From contig DAOTTI010000251.1 of NCBI GenBank assembly GCA_034437795.1, forward strand, positions 1-9,720: a stretch of 9,720 nucleotides of DNA, read 5' to 3'. Shown piece by piece: positions 1-6,291 of the stretch. This DNA is from DAOTTI01 sp034437795 (lineage in GTDB: Bacteria > Chloroflexota > UBA11872 > UBA12225). Each line of letters begins with the position of its first letter. Positions within the stretch are counted from its first letter, which is position 1. Below the pieces are notes generated by a model that did not search any database, was not told where the DNA came from, and worked only from the letters and a program-made list of their open reading frames with translations. Position numbers and translations under genes: made by a program.

Positions 1-1
1 G

Positions 2-694
2 GCGCAGCACCTGCTGGGTGCCGCCCCGCGCGAGCCGTCCCGCGCGGCGGCATCGCCGGGCGCTACTCCGGGCGCCAAAGGAGACGCGCGCCGTCGGGGC
101 TGTTCGCCCCAGGCGGGTACGGCCTTGCATCCACAGGACGTGTTCGACGAGGTGGCGCCGCTGCTCGACCGTTTCGGGGAACGGGCGTGCGTGGTGCTGG
201 ACGGAGGCGAGTTCGGCCAATGGGCGCGGGCCATCCTGCGGCTCCGGCCCCCGCAGCACCTGGTCAACGAGCCATCCGGCGCTATCGGGTTCTCGGTACC
301 GTTCGCCCTGGCAGCCAGACTCGCCCGACCAGAGGCCACGGTCATCGCCATCGCCGGTGACGGCGCCTTCGGCTTCCACGCCATGGAGATCGAGACGGCC
401 GCGCGCTGTCGCCTGCCGTTTCTGGCCATCGTCGGGAACGACGCCGCCTGGGGAACGGAGCGCCACCTGCAGGTGGCCCGCTACGGCGCGGACCGTGCGG
501 TGGCGACCGACCTGACGCCGGCGCGCTACGACCGGCTGGCGAAGGCGCTGGGCGGGTACGGCGCGCACGTGGAACGGCAGGTCGAACTGGGGCCGGCGCT
601 GGAGCGGGCCCTGGCGGCCGTGGCGGCGGGCCAGCCGGCGGTGGTGAACGTCCAGATCCAATCGGTTCCCAGCCCCGCCGGCGGGCCGCCTTAA
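2..694 (+). CDS. Thiamine-pyrophosphate-binding enzyme, acetolactate synthase-like, C-terminal part (5' truncated)
   Basis: The reading frame is open from the window edge to a TAA stop, so this is the C-terminal 230 residues of a longer gene. A TTG at 125 is an internal codon, not the start. The part from LHPQDVF (from 125) is a TPP-enzyme C-terminal domain, with DGGEFGQWA, NEPSGAIGFSVPFALAA and the cofactor motif GDGAFGF (GDG at 356-364) followed about 25 residues later by VGNDAAWG. The family uses TPP and Mg2+ to cleave or form bonds beside a carbonyl (acetolactate synthase, oxalyl-CoA decarboxylase, 2-hydroxyacyl-CoA lyase and relatives). The usual NN is ND here, a form I recall from ILVBL/HACL2-like members, so anabolic acetolactate synthase is unlikely. 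The preceding 40 residues are an Ala/Pro/Gly/Arg-rich linker with no recognisable fold. Family is sure; substrate is unknown. Confidence 0.88.
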   Translation, partial: AQHLLGAAPREPSRAAASPGATPGAKGDARRRGCSPQAGTALHPQDVFDEVAPLLDRFGERACVVLDGGEFGQWARAILRLRPPQHLVNEPSGAIGFSVPFALAARLARPEATVIAIAGDGAFGFHAMEIETAARCRLPFLAIVGNDAAWGTERHLQVARYGADRAVATDLTPARYDRLAKALGGYGAHVERQVELGPALERALAAVAAGQPAVVNVQIQSVPSPAGGPP

Positions 695-906
695 CCCGGC
701 CTAACCTGGATCAGTCACGGCCGGCGACGAGTCCCGTCTCCCTGTGGGAGAGCGGGAGCCCGCGGAGCGGGCGGCGGTGCGGGCGCCGCTCATGGCTCAT
801 GTAGGATCGGGGCGAGGCGGCACCGCCGGCCGCCTGTCGCGCCGCGAAGGAGCCAGCGGGCGGTGGCAGGTTGGCCCGCCAGCCCTGCGGGAGCATGCCG
901 GCCGCG
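695..906. other. Convergent intergenic gap with a palindromic repeat
   Basis: This gap separates the stop of the TPP enzyme from the stop of the OCD-family gene, which converge here. No supported gene lies in it: a 61-codon minus-strand frame at 711-896 runs through the repeat and has no protein-like pattern. The main content is the 67-bp palindromic unit at 718-784. No T-tract terminator is visible on either strand. Confidence 0.6.
718..784 (-). repeat. Long palindromic repeat unit, copy A
   Basis: Read on the minus strand, this 67-bp stretch aligns without gaps to 8982-9048 on the plus strand, with roughly 85% identity counted by eye. It begins with a GCCCTCACC-like box (here GCCCGCACC), carries GCCCGC/GCGGGC arms around GGA (758-763 and 767-772), and ends with a TCTCCC/GGGAGA stem around TGT (737-742 and 746-751). 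It belongs to the same repeat family as the clusters near 4720-4870, 7247-7345 and 8944-9048. Its position between two convergent stop codons suggests a 3'-end hairpin, by inference. Confidence 0.75.
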
Positions 907-1884
907 TCAGGCGAAGGTGAAGGACTGCCCAGCGCCGCTGGCCACCGCTTGCTGGTAGGCCAGGCGCGCGGTGGCGGCGTCCAGGAAGGCCGCGCCCACC
1001 GACTTGTAGACGGTCACCTCCCGCTCGTGCCGGCGCCCGGGGACGCGTCCCAGGACCACCTCGCCGATCTCGCCACGGATCGCGTCCAGGCGGAAGGCTC
1101 CTTCCTGGACGGCCAGGAGCAGGTCGCCGGCCTCCGCCGCCGCGCCCGCCCGCGTATCCACGAACACAGCGGCCGCGGCCACCAGGGCCGACGGCAGCTC
1201 GCGCGTGGACGGCGTAAACGCGCCGACGGCGGTGACGTGGGCGCCCCGCCGCACGTGGTCCGCCAGGACCACCGGCGTGGGGCTGGTGGTGCAGGCGGCC
1301 ACCACGTCGGCGGCTGACACCGCCTCCGGCGGTGCAGGTTCGGCCACCAGGCCGATCGTCTCCCTGACCCATTGGGCGAAGGTGCCCGCCTTCTCGGGCG
1401 ACGTCCCGGCCACGAGCACGCGCTCAATGGGACGCACGCGCCGGATCGCCTGCACGTGGAAGCGCGCCTGCGTGCCCGTGCCAAAGACCCCCAGCACGCG
1501 CGCGCCGGGGAGGGCCAGGTAGCGGGTGGCCACGGCGGACCCGGCGGCCGTCCGCACCGCCGTCAGGTAGGTCCCGTCCATCACCGCCAGGGGGGCGCCA
1601 GTGTCATACTCGCACAGCACGTACAGGGACGTGACGGTGGGCAGGCCCCGCGCAGGGTTCCCGTGAAAGACTGACACCATCTTGGCGCCCAGCGCCGGGG
1701 GATCGGCTACGGCGCACGGCATGACCAGCACCGCGCCGTCGGTCCCGGGCGGGGTGAGGTTGACCCGTAGGGGCGTCTCCGTCTTCCCGGCAGTGTAGGC
1801 GGCGAAGGCCCCCTCGACGGCGCCAATCACGGCGTCGACGTCCAGCACCTGCGCCAGGTCGTCGCGACTGAGCAGGAGGGTCAT
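907..1884 (-). CDS. Ornithine cyclodeaminase/mu-crystallin family NAD(P)-dependent protein
   Basis: The 325-residue product is typical in length for this family. It shows GAKMVSVFHGNPARGLPT (residues 66-83, K68 matching the substrate-binding lysine of ornithine cyclodeaminase), LTAVRTAAGSAVAT (107-120, R111) and a Rossmann dinucleotide motif VFGTGTQA (133-140). It ends with YKSVGAAFLDAATA. Family members include ornithine cyclodeaminase, alanine dehydrogenase, cyclic ketimine reductases and opine-type enzymes. The segment holding the catalytic Asp of true ornithine cyclodeaminase reads GAFTPSTREL (221-230), with Phe where Asp is expected, so proline formation from ornithine is doubtful and an imine or ketimine reductase is more likely. 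The ATG at 1884 was chosen because the frame further upstream (to 2409) is antisense to the oxidase gene and has no family similarity. No clear Shine-Dalgarno is seen. Start is divergent from the oxidase gene, 42 bp apart. Confidence 0.88.
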   Translation of the reverse strand: MTLLLSRDDLAQVLDVDAVIGAVEGAFAAYTAGKTETPLRVNLTPPGTDGAVLVMPCAVADPPALGAKMVSVFHGNPARGLPTVTSLYVLCEYDTGAPLAVMDGTYLTAVRTAAGSAVATRYLALPGARVLGVFGTGTQARFHVQAIRRVRPIERVLVAGTSPEKAGTFAQWVRETIGLVAEPAPPEAVSAADVVAACTTSPTPVVLADHVRRGAHVTAVGAFTPSTRELPSALVAAAAVFVDTRAGAAAEAGDLLLAVQEGAFRLDAIRGEIGEVVLGRVPGRRHEREVTVYKSVGAAFLDAATARLAYQQAVASGAGQSFTFA

Positions 1885-1926
1885 CGTTAGGGAGTATGCA
1901 ACACTTACAGGCGGTTCACCCGGGCT
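1885..1926. promoter_or_regulatory. 42-bp divergent spacer between OCD-family and oxidase genes
   Basis: The two start codons point away from each other across only 42 bp, so both promoters must lie in this spacer or inside the opposite gene. The spacer is AT-richer than its surroundings. On the minus strand CATACT (plus 1892-1897) resembles a -10 box, 7 bases before the ATG, but no good -35 is present. Neither gene has a convincing Shine-Dalgarno, so short or leaderless transcripts are possible. Shared control of the pair is inferred from the geometry. Confidence 0.35.
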
Positions 1927-3108
1927 ATGGACTACGACGCCATCGTGGTGGGGCTGGGGGCGCTGGGCAGCGCCGCGGCCTATCATCTGGCACGGCGCGG
2001 CCAGCGCGTGCTGGGGCTGGACGCCTTTGCCCGCGGCCACACGCGGGGCTCGTCGCACGGGGAGTCGCGGATCATCCGCCTGGCCTACTTCGAGCACCCT
2101 GACTACGTGGCGCTGCTCCGTCGCGCCTACACCCTGTGGGAGCGCCTGCAGGACGAATCCGGCGTGGCGCTGCTCCGCCTGACCGGCGGCCTGTACCTCG
2201 GCCCGCCGGACGGTGCGATTGTGGCCGGCTCCCTGCGCAGCGCCCGCCTCCACGGCCTGGCGCATGAGGTGCTGGACGCCCCGCAGGTCCGCCAGCGCTG
2301 GCCGGTGCTGCGGCCGGCCGACGATGCCGTCGGGCTGTATGAGCCGCAGGCCGGCGTGCTCTTTCCCGAACGGTGCATCGAGGCGCACCTCGACCTGGCC
2401 GCCGGCCACGGAGCAGAACTACGCCACGAGACGCCGGTGCGGCGCTGGGCCGCCACCTCGGGCGGCGTCGTGGTCGAGACGGCGGCCGGTCGCCACGCCG
2501 CGCCCCGCCTGGTGCTCACTGCGGGCGCCTGGCTGGGCAAGCTGCTCTCCGACCTCCACCTCCCGCTGGAGCCAGAACGGACTACCGTCTTCTGGCTCCA
2601 GCCTCGACAGGAGCCGGAGCGGTTCGACGCCGAGCGCTTCCCCATCTACATCTGGGATACAGGAGCGGCCGGCATCTTCTACGGCGTTCCCCACCTCAGC
2701 TGGCCAGGGGTCAAGGTCGGGCGCCACCACTCAGGCCGGCGCTGCGACCCAGACACCGTGGACCGCGTTGTAACAGCCGACGATGAGCGCCCTGTGCGCG
2801 AGTTCGTCGCTCGCGCCATCCCCGCGCTGGACGGCCCGATGCTGAAGGGGCTCGTCTGCCTCTACACCAACACGCCGGATGGGCACTTCATCGTGGATCG
2901 CCACCCTGACCTCCAGTCCGTCGTCTTCGCCGGAGGCTGCTCTGGCCACGCCTTCAAGTTCGCCAGTGCGCTGGGCGAAGCGCTGGCGGAGTACGCCGTG
3001 ACGGGGCGCCTGCCGGCGCCGGTGTCCTTCCTGCAGGCGGCCCGCTTTACCTCACCGCCGGCCTCACCGGCCTCCGCGGCTGAGGCCCCGGCCGCCGGCC
3101 ACGATTAG
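1927..3108 (+). CDS. Monomeric sarcosine oxidase/N-methyl-amino-acid oxidase family flavoprotein
   Basis: The 393-residue product matches the MSOX/SolA/pipecolate-oxidase family in length and along its whole sequence. Residues 6-19 hold the FAD dinucleotide motif VVGLGALGSAAAYH. SSHGESRIIR (42-51) contains R48, matching the active-site Arg of monomeric sarcosine oxidase. GVKVGRHHSG (261-270) holds K263 and H267, matching the oxygen-activating Lys and the active-site His. VCLYTNTPDGHFIVD (310-324) contains C311, the covalent flavin attachment Cys of the family, and CSGHAFKF (338-345) is the conserved C-terminal flavin loop. The enzyme class oxidises secondary amines (sarcosine, N-methyl amino acids, L-pipecolate) to imines with release of hydrogen peroxide. 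Exact substrate cannot be read from the sequence. The last 18 residues are a Pro/Ala/Ser-rich tail that looks disordered. A weak AGGCGG precedes the ATG at a long distance. Divergent from the OCD-family gene, hinting at linked substrates. Confidence 0.9.
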   Translation: MDYDAIVVGLGALGSAAAYHLARRGQRVLGLDAFARGHTRGSSHGESRIIRLAYFEHPDYVALLRRAYTLWERLQDESGVALLRLTGGLYLGPPDGAIVAGSLRSARLHGLAHEVLDAPQVRQRWPVLRPADDAVGLYEPQAGVLFPERCIEAHLDLAAGHGAELRHETPVRRWAATSGGVVVETAAGRHAAPRLVLTAGAWLGKLLSDLHLPLEPERTTVFWLQPRQEPERFDAERFPIYIWDTGAAGIFYGVPHLSWPGVKVGRHHSGRRCDPDTVDRVVTADDERPVREFVARAIPALDGPMLKGLVCLYTNTPDGHFIVDRHPDLQSVVFAGGCSGHAFKFASALGEALAEYAVTGRLPAPVSFLQAARFTSPPASPASAAEAPAAGHD

Positions 3109-3309
3109 CGAGGTCGTGCCCATGCCGCTCCCCATTGGCGCTCCCGACGGAACGGTAATGCCCGCGAGACTGGACCCGCCGGCGCTGTGGCAAGCGGCCT
3201 GCTCGTGGATGCTCCTTTGCGGTCCAGGGGCGCCGGGTGGCAGCACAGACCGAGGCAGGGCCTCGCTCCAGATATGGCCCTGCATCTTACAATTGTAAAG
3301 AACGACAGG
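3109..3309. other. Leader region of the FIST gene
   Basis: These 201 bp separate the oxidase stop from the chosen FIST start. A 60-codon plus-strand frame (3116-3298) has no family-like pattern. Two dyads are present: GCAGGGCC/GGCCCTGC arms at 3255-3262 and 3276-3283 around a 13-base loop, and the AT-rich perfect palindrome at 3287-3298. The first hairpin has no T-tract, so it is not a convincing terminator. If the FIST gene instead starts at 3274, both dyads fall partly or wholly in coding sequence. Confidence 0.5.
3287..3298. promoter_or_regulatory. Perfect palindrome TTACAATTGTAA, candidate operator/-10 region
   Basis: A 12-bp perfect palindrome of low GC stands out from the surrounding GC-rich sequence and ends 11 bases before the chosen FIST ATG. 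Its core TACAATTGTA fits the TACANNTGTA form recognised by CopY/BlaI-type winged-helix repressors (known consensus). It also contains TACAAT, five of six matches to a -10 hexamer, on both strands. No matching -35 is obvious. No such regulator gene is in the window, so the assignment is by sequence form only. Confidence 0.4.
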
Positions 3310-4716
3310 ATGGAGACAGCCAGCACAACGCGCACGGTCGCACTTCCGCCGGGTACCTGGGCGGCGGCCGGTTGGGGAGAAGGATCGCGCTGGGAGGACG
3401 CGCTGGAAGGGGCTCTGGCCCAGCTGCTCGCCCAGCGCACCCCACCGCCAGCCTCCAGGCGGCGCGCGGGGCGGGAAGACGCCGGGGCGCCGGGGCCGGC
3501 CCCGCAGGCAGCGCCGGCCAGCCGGCGCCGGCAGCCGGCCTCGACCCCCAGCCCCGACCTGCTGTTCGTCTTTGCCTCGAGCGCCTTCGCCCGCGACTAC
3601 ACGTCGTTGGTCGCGCGGGCCCGCGAGGCGACGGGGGCGCGGCACCTGCTTGGCTGCTCCGGGAGCGGCGTGATCGCGGGGACGCAGGAGCTTGAGCATC
3701 GCCCCGCCGTCGCCCTACTGGCGGTGGCCCTGCCCGGAGCGTCCTACCTGCCGGTACGCCTGCTGGAGGCCCACGTCCGCGCGGCCCCGGATCCCATCGA
3801 AGAAGACCGCGAGAAGGTGGCGGCCTACTGGCATCGGGTGATGGCGTCCTCGATCGCCACTGCCGGTGCCGCCCGACGGGCGGCGCCGGCGGCGCCTCCG
3901 GAGGTCAATGCCTGGCTCCTGTTTGCCGATCCGTTCCACCTGGACGTGACCGCGCTGGTCGACGGCCTGAACGCCGCCTATCCCGGGACGCCCATCGTCG
4001 GTGGCCTGGCGTCGGGGGACCAGAACGCCGACCGCACCTACCTCTTCCTGGACGACGATGTGTTCGACCAGGGGGCCGTGGCCGTGGCTATAGGCGGGGC
4101 CTGGTCCGTGGAGACGCTGGTCTCGCAGGGGTGCACGCCCATTGGCCAGCCGTGGACCATCACCGGCGTGGACGGCCAGCGGATCGAGACGATCGCATTG
4201 CGCCCGGCCTATGAGATGCTGGCCGATACGGTCAAGGCCCTGCCGCCCCACGTGGCCATGCGGGCCCGCAACCACCTGTTCGCCGGCCTGGCCATGGACG
4301 AGCGCCGGCACACGCTCAGTCGGGGCGACTTCCTGATCCGCAACATCTACGGCGCAGATGTCAACACCGGCGCCCTGGTCCTGGCCGCCCGCCCCAGGCT
4401 GGGGCAGACCATCCAGTTCCAGCTACGCGACGCGCAGGCGGCGGACGAAGACCTGCGCGCCATGCTGGAGCGCGTGCCGGAACGCCTGGCCGGACGGGCG
4501 CCAGCCGCCGCCCTGCTCTGCTCCTGCACGGGGCGGGGCGCCGGTCTCTTCGGCGCGCCGCACCACGACGCGCGCACGATCCAGGAATACCTGGGGCCGT
4601 TGCCCCTGGCCGGCTTCTTCTGCCACGGCGAGATTGGCCCCGTCGGCGGGCGCAACTTCGTCCACGGCTACACGGCCTGCCTGGGCCTGCTGGTGCCCAA
4701 GCAAGCCGAGCGCTAG
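3310..4716 (+). CDS. Stand-alone FIST-domain (FIST_N + FIST_C) sensory protein
   Basis: The 468-residue product has a FIST N-terminal domain (about 84-260: LLFVFASSAF, LLGCSGSGVI with C116, IVGGLASGD at 229-237, AVAVAIGG) and a FIST C-terminal domain (about 296-460) ending in the signature PLAGFFCHGEIGPVGG (432-447) and HGYTA. FIST domains are ligand-binding sensory modules of signalling proteins, proposed from genome context to bind small compounds such as amino acids. No kinase, GGDEF, methyl-acceptor or helix-turn-helix domain is attached, and no signal peptide or membrane segment is seen, so it is probably cytoplasmic. Residues about 43-82 are an unusual Pro/Ala/Arg-rich insertion breaking the beginning of the N-terminal domain. 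ATG 3310 was preferred because it follows the palindrome and a short AGG; ATG 3274 and an in-frame start at 3187 are alternatives without a better ribosome site. Surrounding amino-acid genes fit the proposed sensing role. Confidence 0.85.
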   Translation: METASTTRTVALPPGTWAAAGWGEGSRWEDALEGALAQLLAQRTPPPASRRRAGREDAGAPGPAPQAAPASRRRQPASTPSPDLLFVFASSAFARDYTSLVARAREATGARHLLGCSGSGVIAGTQELEHRPAVALLAVALPGASYLPVRLLEAHVRAAPDPIEEDREKVAAYWHRVMASSIATAGAARRAAPAAPPEVNAWLLFADPFHLDVTALVDGLNAAYPGTPIVGGLASGDQNADRTYLFLDDDVFDQGAVAVAIGGAWSVETLVSQGCTPIGQPWTITGVDGQRIETIALRPAYEMLADTVKALPPHVAMRARNHLFAGLAMDERRHTLSRGDFLIRNIYGADVNTGALVLAARPRLGQTIQFQLRDAQAADEDLRAMLERVPERLAGRAPAAALLCSCTGRGAGLFGAPHHDARTIQEYLGPLPLAGFFCHGEIGPVGGRNFVHGYTACLGLLVPKQAER

Positions 4717-4934
4717 CCTGCCCTCACCAACGGAGCCCTCACCCTGCTCCTTTGGGAGAGGAAACTGCTCTCCCAAGCCGTGCCCTCACCCTCTCCCTTT
4801 GGGAGAGGGTGATCCTTCGCCTGCGCCCGTCAGGGGCGGCGATCCTCGCTCTCTCCCTGTGGTCGCCCCGCCGTCCGCGGGAACCCCATGCGAGCGTAAC
4901 GGCTCCCCACTCGGCACTTGCTACTCGCTACTCG
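4717..4934. other. Convergent intergenic gap filled by palindromic repeats
   Basis: This gap lies between the FIST stop and the DUF3500 stop, which face each other. About two thirds of it is the repeat cluster at 4720-4855. The remaining part up to 4934 has no gene, no T-tract terminator and no further structure that I can support. Confidence 0.6.
4720..4855 (+). repeat. Cluster of GCCCTCACC/CTCTCCC palindromic repeats
   Basis: Three GCCCTCACC boxes start at 4720, 4735 and 4782; the first begins four bases after the FIST stop. Each of the last two is followed by a hairpin half. TTGGGAGAG (4752-4760) pairs with CTCTCCCAA (4768-4776), and TCACCCTCTCCC (4786-4797) pairs perfectly with GGGAGAGGGTGA (4801-4812) around TTT, a 12-bp stem. 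A degraded piece, CTCTCTCCCTGTGG, follows near 4849. Without T-tracts these are not classical intrinsic terminators, but they would form strong RNA hairpins on both transcripts. Confidence 0.85.
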
Positions 4935-5963
4935 TCAATGCGATCGCGCGTAGTGGCCGGCCAGGAGATCCTCGCCCCAATCCCGCTGTAGGTCGCGCCA
5001 CACGGTGTGGATATGGTTGGCGTTGTTCTGGGTGTTGTCGTATTCCGCCAGGAAGCTTGGCCCGTGCAGCCGGTAATAGTGGGGCCGTCCCGGCTCCAGG
5101 GGCCCCGCCCAGGCGAAGTGGATGTAGGCCGTGCCTTCCTTTTCCAGCAGGTTCATGCGCGTGTCGGCCACGTCTCGCGGCATCCGGCTGACGTACTCCT
5201 GCACCAGCGCCATGAGCGTCTGGCGCTGCTCGGGGCGCATCTCGGCGGCGGCCAGGCCGGCGGGAGCGTCGAGGTGGACGTGGCGCTCGGCCCGCGTGAT
5301 GATGTCCGGCGGCGCCTCCGGCGCGAGCAGCGCGCGCCGGCGCTGGTCCTCGTCCAGCGCCGCCAGGAGGCGCCGCGCCAGGTCTTCTTCCGCGGCCAGG
5401 ATGCGTAGCCCAGCCAGGCTCCCCTGGGGCACGCGGGCGGGATTGGCGCCGAGGAAGTTCGGCGTGGGCGCAATCCGCCGGCCCTCCACGACCAGGACGT
5501 TCACCGAGACGTGATGGCCCTCGACCCGCCAGCCCCAGGGACGCTCGTCCGACGGGGTGCCAAAGATGGTGACGTAGTACAGCTCGGGGTCGCGCCGGTG
5601 GCGCCCGAGCGGGCCCTCCAGCTCGCCCAGCACTTTCTCCAAGCTCATGATGCTCATGGCCTTGGCGAAGCCGCGCTGGCTGAGGCCGCTGGAGAGGAGC
5701 GCGTAGGCGAGCTGCTGCTGGCTGGCGTCCATCTCCTTGAGCGGCAGGCCCTGTCTGGGCCGCGGGATGTAGTGCCAGTTCAGGCGCTCTTCGTGGTCCA
5801 CGGCAAAGGTGGCCCGCTGGCGCTGCTCAGGAGTGAGCGCGGCGAGGAACGTCGTCGCCGCCTCCGCCATCCGTTGCGCCGTTTCTGACTCGAGCTCCAC
5901 CGCGGTATCGGCGGCCGCGGCCGGCGAGCGAACCGGGGCGCCCAGTCCAACAGTCTCATTCAT
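4935..5963 (-). CDS. DUF3500 family protein of unknown function
   Basis: The 342-residue product matches the DUF3500 family along its length. Conserved blocks are LNWHYIPRPRQGLPLKEMD (61-79), LLSSGLSQRGFAKAMSIMSLE (89-109), WGWRVEGHHVSVNV (143-156), PNFLGANPA (168-176), RNLLEK-like MNLLEKEGTAYIHFAWAG (270-287), and EYDNTQNNANHIHTVWRD (307-324) with a closing GHY. Several paired histidines (H150-H151, H228/H230, H317/H319) could form a metal or ligand site, by inference. The first 25 residues are low-complexity and not a convincing signal peptide, so a cytoplasmic protein is likely. The start is well supported: AAGGAG lies five to six bases before the ATG on the minus strand. Three 16-bp iterons lie 35-79 bases upstream of the start. 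No biochemical function is established to my knowledge; the neighbours give no clear partner. Confidence 0.9.
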   Translation of the reverse strand: MNETVGLGAPVRSPAAAADTAVELESETAQRMAEAATTFLAALTPEQRQRATFAVDHEERLNWHYIPRPRQGLPLKEMDASQQQLAYALLSSGLSQRGFAKAMSIMSLEKVLGELEGPLGRHRRDPELYYVTIFGTPSDERPWGWRVEGHHVSVNVLVVEGRRIAPTPNFLGANPARVPQGSLAGLRILAAEEDLARRLLAALDEDQRRRALLAPEAPPDIITRAERHVHLDAPAGLAAAEMRPEQRQTLMALVQEYVSRMPRDVADTRMNLLEKEGTAYIHFAWAGPLEPGRPHYYRLHGPSFLAEYDNTQNNANHIHTVWRDLQRDWGEDLLAGHYARSH

Positions 5964-5968
5964 GTCGG

Positions 5969-5976
5969 TCTCCTTC
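5969..5976 (-). promoter_or_regulatory. Strong Shine-Dalgarno of the DUF3500 gene
   Basis: On the minus strand GAAGGAGA stands five bases before the ATG at 5963. It is the clearest ribosome binding site in the window and fixes this start. Confidence 0.8.
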
Positions 5977-5997
5977 GTGCTGGTTCAGACCCTTACC

Positions 5998-6042
5998 TGA
6001 TCACAGCCGCACGTGATCACAGCCGCACGTGATCACAGCCGC
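5998..6042. repeat. Three 16-bp iterons, TGATCACAGCCGCACG
   Basis: Two exact copies of the 16-mer (5998-6013 and 6014-6029) are followed without spacers by a third matching its first 13 bases (6030-6042). Each contains the palindrome TGATCA, extended to GTGATCAC in copies two and three. The array lies 35-79 bases upstream of the DUF3500 start, in the expected promoter region, so an operator array is a reasonable inference. The third copy overlaps the start of the 15-bp inverted repeat. Confidence 0.85.
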
Positions 6043-6140
6043 CGTTGCTCCAGGAAGCAGGATGCCGAGGAGGTCGCCGGATGCTGCACGAGTGGTCACT
6101 GCGCTCGCCTCTGCCCATTAGCCTCTCCTGGAGCAACGGC
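6041..6140. repeat. 15-bp perfect inverted repeat bounding a 100-bp element
   Basis: GCCGTTGCTCCAGGA (6041-6055) and its exact reverse complement (6126-6140) enclose 70 bp. The arms could be ends of a small non-autonomous element, the stem of a structured RNA, or remains of a larger insertion. No target-site duplication is visible: the bases just outside differ. The interior has no open frame of note. Confidence 0.75.
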
Positions 6141-6291
6141 CAGACGCATGGCGACTTTCCAACGTTAGCGCTGCGCGGGGTATCCGGAGGCGTCCGCACG
6201 CAGTTGAGCAGAAACAGCAAGCCGTTGAGTCGTAAGTATGCCCCTTAGCGGCCGTATCGGGCGCCGCCGGCCGGCCGACGTGGGATAGTTG

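Noticed and set aside
1885..2409. N-terminal extension of the OCD-family frame by 175 codons
   Set aside because: The extension is wholly antisense to the well-supported oxidase gene and shows no family similarity; the ATG at 1884 gives the normal family length.
3255..3283. Intrinsic terminator after the oxidase gene
   Set aside because: The 8-bp stem has a 13-base loop and no T-tract.
5998..6042. CRISPR array
   Set aside because: The 16-bp copies are contiguous with no spacers and no cas gene is nearby.
6017..6248. Two overlapping 67-codon frames on opposite strands
   Set aside because: They overlap iterons and the inverted repeat, lack ribosome sites, and both encode SWSNG only because of the inverted repeat.
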